Assembly (NCBI GenBank): GCA_947846985.1
Contig: CANTUZ010000003.1
Coordinates: forward strand, 93,648,674 to 93,712,673
Reading direction: 5' to 3'
Source: Fratercula arctica
Taxonomy: Eukaryota; Chordata; Aves; Charadriiformes; Alcidae
Length of the DNA stretch: 64,000 nucleotides
Below are positions 12,247-25,570 of the stretch, one piece after another. Made by a program: the position numbers and the translations under genes. How positions within the stretch are numbered: position 1 is the first letter of the stretch; every line of letters begins with the position of its first letter. A model generated the notes under the pieces. The model made no database searches, was not told the DNA's origin, and was given only the letters and a program-made list of their open reading frames with translations.

Positions 12247-15200
12247 GGGAGTCCAGTCACAGCTATAACCTGTGCTCAGAGGCTCAGATCTGCAGCAAGC
12301 ACAACACATTGGAAATGCCAATATAACTTCAGCTCTCATGACTTTCATATTATGCAACCTGGTAGTTAATCCAAACACCTGAAAATCTTACCACCCATGA
12401 GAGATCCTTGTTGCAGAACATCTCCTTCCAAGGTTGCAGCCTGGAGATTGGCAAATAGTCTTCTAGACTGTAACATTGTACAACAAAGAGTCTTTTTTTG
12501 TAAATCGGTCATAGTTAATATTTCACTTTAGAATTATGAACATATGCATCATACATATACCTGAGCATGTGCAGAGACTATGAAAATATGTGGAATCTTT
12601 TCTGGATTAGGAAAACAGTATTTATTTTTTTAAGCGTTACATTCTATATTTTCATTTAAAACTGGCATCTGTGGGTTTGTGTGAAGGTATTGTGGTTTAT
12701 GCTGTAAAGAAAATATGTTGGTGATTCCTCTTCAAGTTACATACGCTTTGATGGCCTTGGTCAAAAATAAATGTAGTGACTGTGACACAAAAGTATATTG
12801 TGAGACTGAAGTCCTCAAGGGTGGTGCGAAAAAGATTTCTATACTACTTGAACGAATGTAGTAATCCAAACAGGTCCCATAATTCACTGAAGAGAGCTTT
12901 TTTCCTTCCCTGGGCAAGAGAAAACAAGCAATGTCAAGCACAGCAGCTTTCAGTGTATCTCAGGAATATTAGTTAACAGTTAAAATTGAACTACTGATAA
13001 ATACTTTTGGGAAAACCAAAGAAATTTCATTATTCCAGAGAAGAAAGTGGTGTTAAGAGTTTAACAGCATATCATTTTGGAAACCATATTTTGTATTTTA
13101 ATTGGGAGCTTAGCCAAATGTAAATTTCTGCTTTTCTAGAACAAAGCAAAGTCAAATTATTTTGAATTTCTCTGTCAATTTTTTTTTCAGTTTTGTTTTT
13201 TTATCTGAAACTTTTGATTTCGAAAAAAATCACAGTTCTTCATTCCAATGTCAATATTTTGCAAATAGTAATGAAATAAATGGAAATGAAAGTGTTTCTG
13301 AAAATGAAAATTCAAAAGTCATAACAATATTATCACAAAAATGGACTTTTCCACTTTTCATATACCTCATGATGAAAAGTGATGTTTCTATTCACCATTG
13401 TACTTTGAATTGATTGATATTGTGAATGATGGAAAAATACCGTGAAAGTTCCTTGTTAACTTTACTGATGGGTCTCATTCTGATGTCAATTATTTTTTTA
13501 ATCCTTGATACCATAGACCAGCACATAACTATGATTAGTATTATATCACTGATAAACAGTGCCAAGTCTGGACTGCAGGGACAAAAGAGGTCTGTCAGTG
13601 CATTTTTTACCAGGCATTTTAACACATAAAACATTTGGCTTTAAGTTTCATCCTAGTTTTTGGATTGTTACAAGTAGGAGATGCATAATAATTCAGCAAT
13701 GATTTACCAGCTCTGCTTGTTACAGTCCTTTTCATATACACACAATTTATACTATCTTACTCTGTTTTGGAAAATAAAGAGAATACTATTAATTTTAAAT
13801 GAATAACTTAAACTAAATTCCATTAGAATTATTTATTATTCTGAGATTCTTAGACATCAATATGGCAACTATCCGTATTTTATCTGTTACAGATGAACAA
13901 ATTATGTTCATGGTTCGGTGTAATCCATTCATTGGTTCACGGATCCCAAAGTCCTTCAGGCAGTGTGACAAATCCACATAATTTCCCTGAGTGCTAGGTT
14001 GTCCATTTGTGTATCTGATTAAGTTGAAAGATGTGTTAAAAAACATATAAAAAACCTCATGTAGCCAGGCAGCTCCCTATGGCTACATATCTCAGAAATC
14101 TCTGGAGCATTTTGTTATTCAAAGCAAAGCTGGCAGTAATTTACACTCAATAAATTGGTTCCAGATCCGCCTGTTTCAGATGATATCACAAGGACAAGAT
14201 TTTATGTGAAATTCCCTTACATTTTGTCAATGTGTATTCCTTTTATGAGATTTGCCATCATAAATGCAGATGATATGGAGATAAAGAGACTCCCTTGCTC
14301 TCCAGAGCGTGATAGAATGTCATGGATCAACAGTTCATATGCAAGCTATGTTTTGATCAAATCAAATCAAATCAAACCAAATAATCCTTTTTTTCCATGT
14401 TTTTTGAAAGAGAGGGTTCTGGATTCATGGCAAAATCATGGCATATATCATTCATCATGCATTAATAAATCCTGTATTTGGTACGGGCCACAAGGTCTCT
14501 GTAGAGAGGTGCAATAATTTATGATCTGTGACCAAAACCACTAAAAATTAAGTCTTCTAGTAGTCAGGCCTTGACTATGAGGAACTAGTCCTATGTATGG
14601 TCTCAAGTCCTTTGCCGTTAAACAGCTTTACCAAATAATAGTTTGTTACAAGATTGGTTAATTTGGCCCAGCATTTTTTTAAAGGCAGATGCAAAGAAAG
14701 ACAGCTTGTCTGTCTGCAAGTTGCAAATTCATAGAAAAAAGTGGCTCAAAAGAACAACAACAGAAATTATAAATGGCTATGAAAGTGTGAAATTAAGAAC
14801 ATGAAAATTTAGACTGAAAGAAGAGAAATCATTTTCTCATGATGGTATCAACTAGACTTGAAACTTTAAAACAAAAAAAAAAAAATTGAAACATTGAAAG
14901 AAAAAAGGAAATAATTTATAAGGTACAAACCAGCCCTTGCAAAAGGATAGTTTAAATAATGTAATAGCTCTTTTATATTTTGAACTTCACTAGCTCTGTG
15001 ATTATGAATGGATGCAATTTTAGGAGAAAGGAGGGAAAATGTGCTTTGTTGGGTTGACAGTGGTACTTATGTTTGTGCATATGTATGTCTGAGAGAAAAA
15101 CGCTGCTGTGAAGCTGCCTGTACGTCTATACATTTTATTATTTGAAGGAAAAAATACTTAAAGTGGAAATACATTAAAGAGGTCCATAGGCACCAGTTGC

Positions 15201-16504
15201 TTGACTTCAGATAAGTTGCAGTTGCAGGATGAGATCAACAACATCTTGTACATCTGGTACAAGCATACTCTGTGACCTGAAATCAATGAAGTATTGGAAA
15301 TAACAAAATTCTCTTCTGTCCCCATCCCTTTGTATAAAGTAAAGCATCAGGTGGCTGATATGAGTAGTGTCTTTAAAACTTCTGTTGGCTTTGTGTCACT
15401 TGAGGAAATTATCATTTTCATGGTGCAAAGTAAGTTTAGCTGACTGTAATATCTCTACCTTTGACCTTTATTATATGCTTTTTTTCCCCAATTGTTCAAA
15501 AGCTTGAGAATGTGCAAGATACAACTATATTCATGGATCTTAATATTTATGGACTCTGTTTCCTTAATCTAAGTGAATATATATAAATGAACTTTGCACC
15601 ATTTTCCTTGTTACTGGCAATGGTATGTTTGTAGAAGCTTTTTCTATTTTCTCTCACAACAGGTTGATAAGACTTATTGCTAGACTGTATTATTTTTACC
15701 CCTTTTTGCACTTGAAAAGCATTAATTTGTAGGTATTTGTCTTTTTGTTTGTATCACAGCTTTGTAGGTAGATCTTTATTTGTTGAAGTGCTGCTTTATG
15801 GTGCTACTCAGAAGTACATCAATTCTACTAGACAGATCGGTGTGTAAGACCCCTTCATCTAAACCAAAATTGATCCTATTGCTTCTTTATATGTATACAT
15901 AGGCTGTCTGTAGCTGTCTGAAGATATCAGGCGGAGTTACAGTCCAAATACAAAACATTCTCCGTTCTGTATTTGTGTTCATGTAAAATATAAGAATAGT
16001 GCCTATTTACATATTACCATTTTAGTTTTCACTTCAAGATGTTTTCCGAAAACCATAAATTAGCTTTTCCCTGGTCAAAAAGGCATTTAAATGCAGGTGT
16101 TTATTGCTTTTCTTTCTTTAAATAAATATACAGATAAATAAAATGCAAAAGCAAGTTCTAAATCGAAAGAACATTAAAATAGTAGTGAAGCATTTGTTCC
16201 CTGAAAGAAAATGGTAATGGATCTGTGTCCTTGTTGTTATTAAATACTGAACATTTTATATAGACTTACAAGGAAATAAAACCAAATACTGGAACTTTTG
16301 AATAGTGAAAAAGAAACAGCTCAAAAATAACATGCAAATAGGGTCAGTTGCTGAAACTTCTAGTGCATGATGTCAGATTATTCTGTTGTAAAACTTGTTC
16401 ATATGAATTCTTTTGGACACTCAGAACAACTACTGTTTTTTTCATTTTACGTATTGAAATTATTGTTTCCATATAGAAAAATTGAAGGCTCTCTTTAGAC
16501 AATA
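12247..16504. other. Unique AT-rich sequence, no gene seen
   Basis: No recognisable transposon or gene. There is a short (ATCAA)5 tandem at 14356-14380 and an A-run near 14871-14885. The 120-codon plus-strand frame at 14155-14517 crosses the ATCAA repeat and shows no family features. Confidence 0.5.
14356..14380 (+). repeat. (ATCAA)n short tandem repeat
   Basis: Four perfect ATCAA units are followed by one ACCAA unit. Confidence 0.95.
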
Positions 16505-16738
16505 TATTGGGATGGCAAGGTTTTGATACGGGGGAGCTGCAGGGGTGGCTTCTGTGAGAAGATGCTAGAAGCTTCCCCTATATCCAACAGAGCCAATGCC
16601 AGCTGACTCCAAGATGGACACACTGCTGGTCAAGGCTGAGCCCATCAGCAACAGTGGTAACACGTCTGTGATAACATATTTAAAAAGGGGAAAAAAACTG
16701 CTGCATAACAGCTGGAAGAGAGGAGTGAGAATATGTCA
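16505..16738 (+). mobile_element. 5' fragment of an avian ERV-type LTR (same family as 42947-44073)
   Basis: The segment aligns by eye, in the same orientation, with the first ~260 bp of the solo LTR at 42947-44073. Shared landmarks are the GGCAAGGTTTT start, CTTCTGTGAGAAGA, CTCCAAGATGGAC, the TATA-like GATAACATATTTAA and GGAGTGAGAATATGT. Homology stops abruptly after that last block, so the copy lacks its 3' three quarters. It contains no internal retroviral genes and no coding capacity. Boundaries are approximate. Confidence 0.88.
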
Positions 16739-19700
16739 GTTGCAGTTTGTAAAACCCATTTTGTGAGGGTATTATGTTAGTGTTGTCTTTTCACTATTAT
16801 TTGCATAATTAAAATTACAAGTTTGGTTTGATTTAAGGAAAAACATAATTTTAAACATCTATTCAAGTAAGAAACAAACCTTTAAGGTTTTCTTTTTTTA
16901 AAAAAAATATTGTAATTATGAAAGGTAGACAAAATGGCATACAAAAAATATTTAAAAAGCATTTTATAGAACCAAGAGATATACATGCATATGTTCATAT
17001 GTATTATTTTTTTGATATAATTTTCCATGGTTCTGCCAATTTATCTGAATGTGTATAGTGACACATCATGGAGAGATGAATTAGTCATTGCTAATTGAGT
17101 TGGTAACACTTAGCATATTTGAGGTACTGCAGAAATACTAAAAACTGGATAACAACATTAATAAGAGTTGTAAATGATACCGTATTAACTGTGGTAATTT
17201 TTGGAACTTTATGTCAAAGCAGCACATTTTTCGTATTTTTTTTATTTAATAGAGAACTGACTGAAACTTCTGTTACCACAAAGTCTACTGGAGTTTTTGT
17301 TGGGTTACTATGTACTAACCTGAGATGGGCAAAAGATGATAGGGTAATTCATAGTAGAGAAGGGTCATAAGGGATTAATAATGAAATTCTACAAATATGT
17401 ATTTTTCAAATGCAATGTAAATTCGATTTAATGAAAAATTTTTAGATCAAATAGATTGCCTTTAAAAGTGAGTACATTCTATGGAAATTTTGGGGGTTTT
17501 CCATTATGTTTTTTTTTTTAATTAACTGAAACCTGAAATGTAAATGTCCATTTTCAAGGATTTAAGCACTCAAATATTAGTACTTTTTTGTTTAATTCTT
17601 GTAATAAACAATGTCTAATGGAAAATTCTCTTACTTCCTATTTGCAAGCCAAAATGACAGCATACATAAAGTTGGAAGACAAACTGTTGCAGTGCTTAGT
17701 AGTTTTTTTCCTTGATTTTCTATTTTCTGATTCATTTTACCTTTGATGATGATTAAATGAACTTAAATCTGTCTGAATTTTTACAACACAAAAGCTGAGC
17801 AAAGTACCATGCCTCTTTCAAGAACTGATTTGAGCACCTGTGATCTTCTGCGTGATTTGTAGGTGACTTTTCACAAGGCAATACAAATTGTCTTTCCATC
17901 TTCTCATAATCTTCTTGCAGATAAAGAGCACAATTCTTCTAATTTTTTTCTCTACCTCAGGCTCTCCAACTCCTTAAAGCATGTTTTTCAAAAATATTTC
18001 TTCCTCTTCTAAGATCATTCACTCTAAATATTTTTCCTGGAAGTCATACCTTGAATGGCAGACACTGAAAGGCAAATTTCTCATTGACTTCTGTGCTGAA
18101 AGATCAGTCTCTATGTTTTCTCCATTTTCTCTCTTCCCATATTTTTTTTTAAAGCTTCTCAGCATTATTATTCTGACCTCTACTTCTTTCCACCCAGATG
18201 CAACAGAACTGAAAATGCTATCGAGTTATTGTCATGAATAAGTTCATTGCAATGACTAATAACATCAGTGAAAAAGAAGAAATGTAAGACATACTTTGAT
18301 TACGTACGTAGTCAAAACAGTAAAATATGGAGAAAATTGGAGAGAGTAAGTGTTAAATTATCATGGTGATGATAAACATCATCAGACTTGCCCTGGAGAT
18401 GTTGGAAAATATGTTGAAAAAGATGTCTTGCAATTTCTCATTTACCAAATTGGTTTATAAAATGTGCATGAATTAAAATATTTCAAAGAACTATCTTTTA
18501 TTGCTCTTCATTTTTTTATGAAGAATGGAAGGAAATTATAGTTAACAATTTAAAAACACTGCTCCTGCAGAATGAAAGCTTGCAACTATATGCAATAAGA
18601 GAGATGCTTGTATATTATGTTTCCTTTTTGGCAATCTTTTCACATATAGAATATATGTAGGCAAAATATTTACAGCCTCTCAGCCTACTGCTAACTAAAT
18701 CCTTTTCACAATTACCCATATCCCTTATGCTAAATGGATAAGCCAGATAAACAACCACAAACATTAAAGAATTTATGCACATATTGCAACTCGTCCTATT
18801 TTACTGAGTAGAGGGCATACATGGAATCTCAAAATTCTATTTAAAATTGACAATTAATAATGCAAAACAAAAATTCTACACTGGACGAGAACTACAGGTT
18901 ACCATTTTTAGAAAAGAGCTTTATTTTGTGACATGGAAAACCTAGGGATTGTGATTAATGTGAGAGTAGAGTTATGCAGTATCTATCATTCAAGCAAGGC
19001 GCACCACTGCTGGTAAGGGTTAAGTGTTTATTACATGTCTATCAGGGTCTTTATCAAAGATAAAAAAAAGTGGTATTGTTCCCACAGGTCATTCCTGCAT
19101 TGGCTGAGAACTGAACCAGAATTCCACATGAGAAATAAAGAGTCTGGAGGAATATGGACTGGGTTTGGAACTTTCGAACTCCCAAACATTTTTGAACGGG
19201 CATATCTTGTAGTCATTAAGCTGTAATGCAGGAAAAAAAAATATTATATAGTTTTGTACTGCATGGTTGTGTAGTTATATAGGTATGTATATCCACACAT
19301 GTATAATAGTAAGTAATAGAGATAATCTTGTAAAATGGCAATAAGTCAAAGGTATCTTAATATGTCAAATTTTAAGACATCTTACTTTCCATTTAATTCT
19401 TTGTATTTAATGATTTAGACAGGGAAGTCCTATTGCTTTCACTCTAAATCTGAAAAATATGCAAACACTCAGGTGATAATTCCTGTGAAAATTGTATGCC
19501 TTATTAGTGTTGCCTGCAGAGAACATGAAAATTCCTTCTTTTCTGTTTACATAGAATATAAAACAAAAAAACAAATCAACCCACCTCCCCTCTTTTGTTC
19601 TGTTCCTTCCTTTCATTACTTAGCCTTTGACATACTGAAGTAACTTTCTGTATTATTTTATTACTTCAGGGGAAAATCTTACTCTTGTTTCCACCTTATG

Positions 19701-21515
19701 GAAATACTCGCCAAACTAGAGCTGTTCAGCCTAGTAGTTTAAGGGTTATTAAGGTTATACGGCTCATCTCCTTCCCCTTCCAGATCAGCTTCACAACTTC
19801 ACAGAAATTCCCTGCACAACAGGCCTTTGAAGGAGTATTAGAGGCCGAATCCACTTGTTAATGCTTCCCCTCAAGCAGTTGCTGACACTATTGCAGTCTC
19901 TGAGTTTCAGTAACATTTGCGATGCGGGTTAGAATGAGGATTATTTTGACCTAAAGATCACCAAGAATCTTTTTGTGTTAAGCTTGGATACACATGAAGC
20001 TGACCCCATCTGATACTGCCTTTTTTATTGCTTTTATTATAATATAAATATCAATCTATCATGCTCTGCTAACAAAGGTCTTTTATATGAAGAATCTTGT
20101 TACTCCGTAACTATCATTATGTTTCCAAGAAACTAAGTAGAGAATTTACTGGTCACCATACGATATTGTCACAGAAATAAAAAGAAATCCCAAACTCTGT
20201 GTGAGGAACCTCTGAAAGGACATGTTCAGAATAGGATTTTAGTTAAGATCAGAGAAGTGTTTTTGAGGTGAATCTCCCAAGCAGCTCCTTTACTGCACTT
20301 GGTGTCACGGAGGCACTTGGCATCACGGAGTGGTCACTCCTCAAACAAGTGAAACTCCTTTTGGACAAAACTAACCTGGCCATGTGCTCCCAGGCATTCC
20401 AGCTGCTTAAAAGTCTCCAGTTCATGGGACCAAACTAGGTTTAACATAGCAATCTCTGAAACATATATAGGATCAACATCAGGTCCTCAGCACTGACTGA
20501 TTAGCTCTACCAACCTACTCCTACTATGCAGCGCTACTTGCTAATTGTAAAGGCAGTGAACTGTCCTCCAGCAGTGGCTATTGTGCCACCAGAAAAATAC
20601 ACAAGTCTGATAAAACTGCCAGCAGTGGTGCTGTGGAAGAGGAGGAAGCAAATTACTTGTAACTGTAGCCTTAGCCTGGTTATCTGTATTGCCTGGACCT
20701 TGGGTGTATTTTTCTCGGTCTTTACTATGAGAATTTAGGGCTTGTGATCACTGGTTAAGAGCAGCAGTTCCATAAACATTTGAACGCTGCTATTAGTAAA
20801 AGAGGAATTCATTTCTCACTGGAATAATGTAGATTAGATCTAGATAATTCATTTGTAAGTACAGCCCTTGAAATATTGTGTAAGGCATTTCAGAAGCACA
20901 GAAGAATAAGGAAATGAATACTTGCAGGTTCCGGAGAGGCTGTTACTAAATATAGTAAGTAAAATGCGTGTATTTGTTGCAGCCCTCTAGTTATATACAC
21001 TATGAGATGGCTCTGTCATACAAATTAGAAAATCAAAACATCTATTGGGTTGTTAAGGTAATGCTCTTCTCAGGGTTTGATTCTCTCTACAGTGCTGTCT
21101 AGGTATTTATATAGTCCAGTTTTAAATGGTTTAAGAAAATGTCTTCCAGATTTCACACCAGGACACTGTTTTGTAATTGAATGCGTATCATTCTGAGATT
21201 GCTTTACAAGTGATTGGCACTCTTCAGAATATATTTATAACATAGCTCTGGTAAAACAAACAAGCATACTCAAATTAGATCCTGAGGAAGCTAATTTTCT
21301 TTCCCAGCCACTGCAGTACATCTGTCATTCTCCTCACTGTTGCTATCGTGTTGTCATGCTCAGGCATATATCCCATAAAAGCTTATCCTCAGCTCTAACC
21401 TGTGTTTTATTCTTTGCTTCCTCTTAAATGCCTCCATGTAAAACCCTTCTGTTCAGTGTGTATGTGCTTCGACTCCGGACTCAACTGCATTAGATGTTGA
21501 CAGATATTGACTCTT
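16739..21515. other. Unique AT-rich sequence, no gene seen
   Basis: No gene or recognised transposon, only a small 18-bp tandem duplication at 20295-20330. Open frames are under 90 codons and have no motif. Confidence 0.5.
20295..20330 (+). repeat. 18-bp tandem duplication
   Basis: GCACTTGGTGTCACGGAG is directly followed by GCACTTGGCATCACGGAG, with 16 of 18 positions identical. It is a small local duplication with two later changes. Confidence 0.95.
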
Positions 21516-21805
21516 TGCAGTTGTGTCCAACAATAGAACAAGGGGCAACAGACACAATCAGGAACACAGGAAATCCCATTTCAACATGAGGAAAAACTTC
21601 TTTACTTTAAGGGTGACAGGTTGTGGAACTGGAACAGGTCGTGGAAAGGGTGTGGATTCTCCATCTCTGGAGATATTCAAAACCTGTCTGCATGCATTCC
21701 TGTCCTGCCTGCTCTAGGTGACCCTGCTTTGGCAAGGGGGTTGGACTAGATGATTTCCGAAGGTCCCTTCCAACCCCCACCATTCTGTGATTCTGTGATT
21801 CTGTA
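21516..21805 (+). mobile_element. CR1 LINE 3' end, 5'-truncated
   Basis: This holds the last part of a CR1: the end of ORF2 (AACTTCTTTACTTTAAGGGT, then the CCATCTCTGGAGATATTCAA block), the short 3' untranslated region with GGGGGTTGGACTAGATGAT and TCCCTTCCAACCC, and a tail of about three ATTCTGTG units. The reading frame is too short to be functional. The 3' UTR is of the 'CCGAAGGTCCC' or 'CTCCAGAGGTCCC' type, called type B in this annotation. Confidence 0.93.
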
Positions 21806-22180
21806 TTACAATTGCTGGAGATATGGAAGGAAACATGATTTTGCTTTAAAGAAGGCTTTTTTTCTGTCCACCTTGTAATGAAAATGCAGCCATCGTTTGG
21901 GTTGCTGAGATGAGCCAAGCAACTATTAGAAGATGTCATCTTTCCACACAGAAGGGTACAGCAGGATTTTGCTCGCCTTGGCAAGTTCTGCAAGCAGCAT
22001 GGTTTAGGGAGAAGCATTTGAAAGCTTCATTCACTAAACTATCTTGAGGAAGTTGGTAGAGGTGGGTGTCAAATAAATGCCCCTCTAGCATGAGTGACCA
22101 CATGCAGTCGTTATGACAATGCAATCTTGCCTGTCTGTGCAGGGTTCATGCTTCAAGCATTCCGATTTGCAGAGGGGAAG
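21806..22180. other. Spacer between two CR1 copies, nothing recognised
   Basis: Unique-looking sequence between the plus-strand CR1 tail at 21805 and the minus-strand CR1 tail starting at 22181. No gene was seen. Confidence 0.5.
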
Positions 22181-23957
22181 TCATAGAATCATAGAATCAT
22201 AGAACCATAGGGTTGGAAGGGACCTCTGGGGATCATCTAGTCCAACCCCCCTGCCAGAGCAGGGTCACCTAGAGCAGGTTACACAGGAACACGTCCAGGC
22301 GGGTTTTGAATGTCTCCAGAGATGGAGACTCCACCACCTCTCTGGGCAGCCTGTGCCAGTGCTCTGCCACCCTCAGGGTAAAGAAGTTCCTCCTCATGTT
22401 TAGGTGGAACTTCTTGTGCTCAAGTTTGTGCCCATTGCCTCTTGTCCTGTCCCCGGGCACTACTGAAAAGAGCCTGGTCCCATCCTCCTGACACCCACCC
22501 TTTAAGTATTTATGAGCGTTGATAAGATCCCCCCTCAGCCGTCTTTTTTCCAGACTGAAGAGACCCAAATCCCTCAGCCTTTCCTCATAAGAGAGGTGTT
22601 CCAGTCCCCTAATCATCTTGGTAGCCCTCTGCTGCACCCTTTCCAGCAGTTCCCTGTCCTTCTGGAACCGGGGAGCCCAGAACTGGACACAGTACTCCAG
22701 GTGTGGCCTCACCAATGCAGAGTAGAGAGGGAGGATGACTTCCCTTGACCTGCTGGCCACACTCTTTTTGATGCACCCCAGGATGCCATTGGCCTTCTTG
22801 GCCACAAGGGCACATTGCTGGCTCATGGTCATCCTGTTGTCCACCAGGACTCCCAGGTCTCTTTCCACAGAGCTGCTCTCCAGCAGGTCAGCCCCCAACC
22901 TGTACTGGTGCATGGGGTTGTTCCTCCCCAGGTGCAGCACCCTACACTTGCCCTTGTCGAATTTCATGAGGTTTCTCTCTGCCCAGATCTCCAACCTGTC
23001 CAGGTCTCTCTGTATGGCAGCACAGCCTTCTGCAGTGTCAGTCACTCCCCCCAGCTTTGTGTCATCAGCAAACTTGCTGAGGGTGCACTCTATCCCCTCA
23101 TCCAGATCATTGATTAATATATTGAAGAGGACTGGACCCAGTACTGACCCCTGGGGAACACCACTCGTCACTGGTCTCCAACTAGATTCTGTGCCCCTAA
23201 TGACAACCCTCTGAGCTCTATCTTTCAACCAGTTTTCTATCCACCTTACTGTCCGTTCATCTAACCCACACTTCCTAAGCTTCCCTATGAGGATGCTGTG
23301 GGAGACCGTGTCAAACGCTTTGCTTAAGTCAAGATAGACCACATCTACCGCCCTCCCCTCATCTATCCATCCAGTCGTGCCATCATAGAAGGCTATCAGA
23401 TTAGTCAGACATGATTTCCCCTTGGTGAATCCATGCTGAGTACTTCTGATAGCTTTCTTTTCTTCCACGTGCCTTGAGATGACGCCCAGAACAAGCTGTT
23501 CCATCATCTTTCCAGGGATGGAGGTGAGGCTGACCAGCCTGTAGTTCCCTGGCTCCTCCTTCTTGCCTTTTTTGAAGACTGGAGTGACATTAGCTTTCCT
23601 CCAGTCCTCAGGCACCTTGCCTGTTCTCCAGGACCTTTCAAAGATGATGGAGAGCGGTCCAGCAATGACTTCTGCCAGCTCCCTCAGCACTCTTGGGTGC
23701 ATCCCATCGGGGCCCATGGACTTGTGAATATCTAAATGATCTAATTGATCCCTCACTCGCTCCTCCTCAACCCAAGGGAAGTCTTCTTCTTTCCCTCTTA
23801 CTTTATTCAATGCCTGGGACTTCTGAGGGCTGGGCCGAGCAGAAAAGACCGAAGCAAAGAAGGCATTCAGTAACTCTGCCTTCTCCGCATCCTCTGTCAC
23901 CATGACTCCTGTCTCATTCAACAGTGGGCCCACAACTTCTCTGGTCTTCCTTTTGCT
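22181..23957 (-). mobile_element. CR1 LINE, 5'-truncated, with long intact RT ORF
   Basis: On the minus strand this element runs from a 5' break at about 23957 to a tail of TCATAGAA units (ATTCTATG on the element strand) at 22181. It keeps the whole reverse transcriptase region and the 3' UTR but lacks the N-terminal endonuclease part of ORF2. No clear target-site duplication is visible, as is usual for CR1. Its 3' UTR is type B (CTCTGGGGATCATCTAGTCC on the plus strand). It is nearly identical to the plus-strand copy at 31502-32400. Confidence 0.97.
22269..23933 (-). CDS. CR1 ORF2 fragment: LINE reverse transcriptase
   Basis: The translation is 554 residues without an internal stop. It carries the reverse transcriptase domain of a CR1-clade non-LTR retrotransposon, the enzyme that copies element RNA at a nicked genomic target. 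Visible motifs are [10 protein letters not shown] near residues 74-83, the catalytic-aspartate block [11 protein letters not shown] at 202-212, [13 protein letters not shown] at 258-270 and the active-site box FADDTKLGG at 288-296. The C-terminal region follows, with [20 protein letters not shown] and FFTLRV. Complete CR1 ORF2 proteins are several hundred residues longer and start with an AP-type endonuclease, which is missing here. The Met start is therefore only the first ATG after the truncation. The copy cannot move on its own, but the uninterrupted frame indicates a young insertion. Confidence 0.95.
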   Translation of the reverse strand: MGPLLNETGVMVTEDAEKAELLNAFFASVFSARPSPQKSQALNKVRGKEEDFPWVEEERVRDQLDHLDIHKSMGPDGMHPRVLRELAEVIAGPLSIIFERSWRTGKVPEDWRKANVTPVFKKGKKEEPGNYRLVSLTSIPGKMMEQLVLGVISRHVEEKKAIRSTQHGFTKGKSCLTNLIAFYDGTTGWIDEGRAVDVVYLDLSKAFDTVSHSILIGKLRKCGLDERTVRWIENWLKDRAQRVVIRGTESSWRPVTSGVPQGSVLGPVLFNILINDLDEGIECTLSKFADDTKLGGVTDTAEGCAAIQRDLDRLEIWAERNLMKFDKGKCRVLHLGRNNPMHQYRLGADLLESSSVERDLGVLVDNRMTMSQQCALVAKKANGILGCIKKSVASRSREVILPLYSALVRPHLEYCVQFWAPRFQKDRELLERVQQRATKMIRGLEHLSYEERLRDLGLFSLEKRRLRGDLINAHKYLKGGCQEDGTRLFSVVPGDRTRGNGHKLEHKKFHLNMRRNFFTLRVAEHWHRLPREVVESPSLETFKTRLDVFLCNLL

Positions 23958-24059
23958 TCATGACATGTTCTTATCGTAAGCATGAATGAATTCTGGAAGA
24001 TTTGGAAGATCTGGAAGTAGAAAATACCGCTGAGATATTCTGCACCACAGAAGTGTGGA
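23958..24059. other. Spacer between head-to-head CR1 copies
   Basis: About 100 bp of unique sequence separates the truncated 5' ends of the minus-strand CR1 and the plus-strand CR1. It contains a small GGAAGATTTGGAAGATCTGG repeat near 23996-24015. Confidence 0.6.
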
Positions 24060-24628
24060 CAACAGGTCAAGGGAGGTGATTCTCCCCCTCTGCTCCACTC
24101 TCGTGAGACCCCACCTGGAGTACTGCATCCAATTCTGGAGCCCCTACTACAAGAGAGATATGGATGTGCTGGAACGTGTCCAGAGAAGGGCCACAAGGAT
24201 GATCAAAGGGCTGGAGCACCTCTCCTATGAGGACAGACCGAGAGAGTTGGGGTTGTTCAGTCTGGAGAAGAGAAGGCTCCAAGGAGACCTTATAGTGGCC
24301 TACTAGGGGCCTACAAGAAAGCTGGTGAGGGACTTTTTTAGGATGTTGGGTAATGGTAGGACTAGAGGGAATGGATTAAAACTAGAGATGGGACAATTCA
24401 GACTGGACGTTAGGAAGGAGTTCTTCACCATGAGGGTGGTGAGACACTGGCACTGGTTGCCTAGGGAGGTGGTGGAAGCCCCATCCCTGGAAGTGTTCAA
24501 GGCCAGGCTGGATGGGGCTTTGAGCAACCTGATCTAGTAGGAGGTGTCCCTGCCCACGGCAGGGGGGTTGGAACTAGATGATCTTTAAGGTCCCTTCCAA
24601 CCCTAACAATTCTATGATTCTATGATTC
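24060..24628 (+). mobile_element. CR1 LINE, 5'-truncated, degenerate ORF
   Basis: This starts in the C-terminal part of ORF2 (GGTCAAGGGAGGTGATTCTC) and runs through the 3' UTR to ATTCTATGATTCTATGATTC at 24628. The frame is broken near 24300, where sequence is missing around GTGGCCTACTAGGGGCCTAC, and it resumes in another frame from 24325. The 3' UTR is of the 'GGAACTAGATGATCTTTAAG' type, called type A here, so it is a different subfamily from the neighbour at 22181-23957. Confidence 0.95.
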
Positions 24629-25035
24629 CTCAGCATTTTCCTACACCCTGCTAAAATAGCTTCTGCACATCAGTTGTGCCAGTCCTGCAGCTTGATACAG
24701 GCTGGATTAAAAAAAAAAGGTGGACTGGCTAAAAATATTGCTGTAGAAAGCCTTAGGAAAGACATATATTTTGTCAAAGCATCTCACAAAGTGGCTGGAT
24801 TTGTTCAAATAACAAAATTCCAGAACAGTTTCCCAGGCTGTACTGCTGCATCCGTACCTTGCACCACAGAAACAACTGTAAGGGAGTATGTGACCCCTGC
24901 CTAAATGTAAACATCAACTAATCAAAGCCTGTTGTTGCCAGATGGAGGAGTGCTGGGAGCCTCTGCTCTCCACCTCGCCCCCAGAAATCCTGGAGCTCAA
25001 ACTGGGCATGTTTTAGTTGTGCTTGATTCTGCATC
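24629..25035. other. Spacer, nothing recognised
   Basis: Unique sequence between the CR1 tail and the LTR. The 76-codon frame at 24674-24904 has no identifiable features. Confidence 0.5.
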
Positions 25036-25570
25036 TGTTGTGGGAGTGCGGGGTAAGGCACCGGCAGCAGGGGCTGCGGGGCGGCCTCTGTGAGGAGAGG
25101 CCGGATCTGCCCTTAGCCGGACACAGCCGGTTCCAGCCATCTCCAACTGACCCCCGTCAGGGCACGGCTGAGCCCTGCAGCCGCAGTGGTGGTGCCTTGG
25201 GGGAAAATATATTTAAGAAAGGGCAAAATTCTGCACAACAGAGACCAGTGAGTAAAAGAAAAAAAATAAATTTAAGAAACAGCCCTGTGAACATCAAGAT
25301 CAGAGAAGGAGGCAGCGGGGCTGAGGGGAAGGTGGTTTAGTTTTTGTCTTTATTTCTCACTACCCTACTCTAATTGGGAAGGAATTAAATTATTTTTCCC
25401 CAAGTCGCGTCTGTTTTGCCTGTGATGGTAATCGGTAAGTGGCCTCCCTTGCCCTTATCTCAGCCCATGAGCTTTTCAGCGTATTTTCTCCTCCCTGTCC
25501 TGCTGAGGAGGGCGACTGACTGCTAGAGAGGCTGGTGGGGGTCTGCAGCCACCCCAGGTCAACCCACCAC
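25036..25570 (+). mobile_element. Short-form solo LTR, related to 42947-44073
   Basis: The 5' part matches the 42947 LTR by layout (AAGGC, then CAGCAGGGGCTGCGGGG, CTCTGTGAGGAGAG, and a TATA-like ATATATTTAAGAAAGGG). The 3' part matches strongly (TTATTTCTCACTACCCTACTC, AATTAAATTATTTTTCCCCA, then the GTGATGGTAATCGGTAAGTG block and TCAACCCACCACC). It lacks the roughly 600-bp central array of GC-rich modules seen in the long copy, so it is about half as long. Possible imperfect target duplications are GCATC (25031-25035) and CCATC (25571-25575). The ends are therefore uncertain by a few bases. There are no internal retroviral genes. Confidence 0.85.

Noticed and set aside
14155..14517. 120-codon plus-strand frame
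   Set aside because: It crosses an ATCAA microsatellite and shows no motif or splice support.
22306..23214. Plus-strand frames of up to 159 codons across the CR1 at 22181-23957
   Set aside because: They are antisense shadows of the CR1 ORF2. The same antisense frames recur at 31377-31838 over the other CR1 copy.
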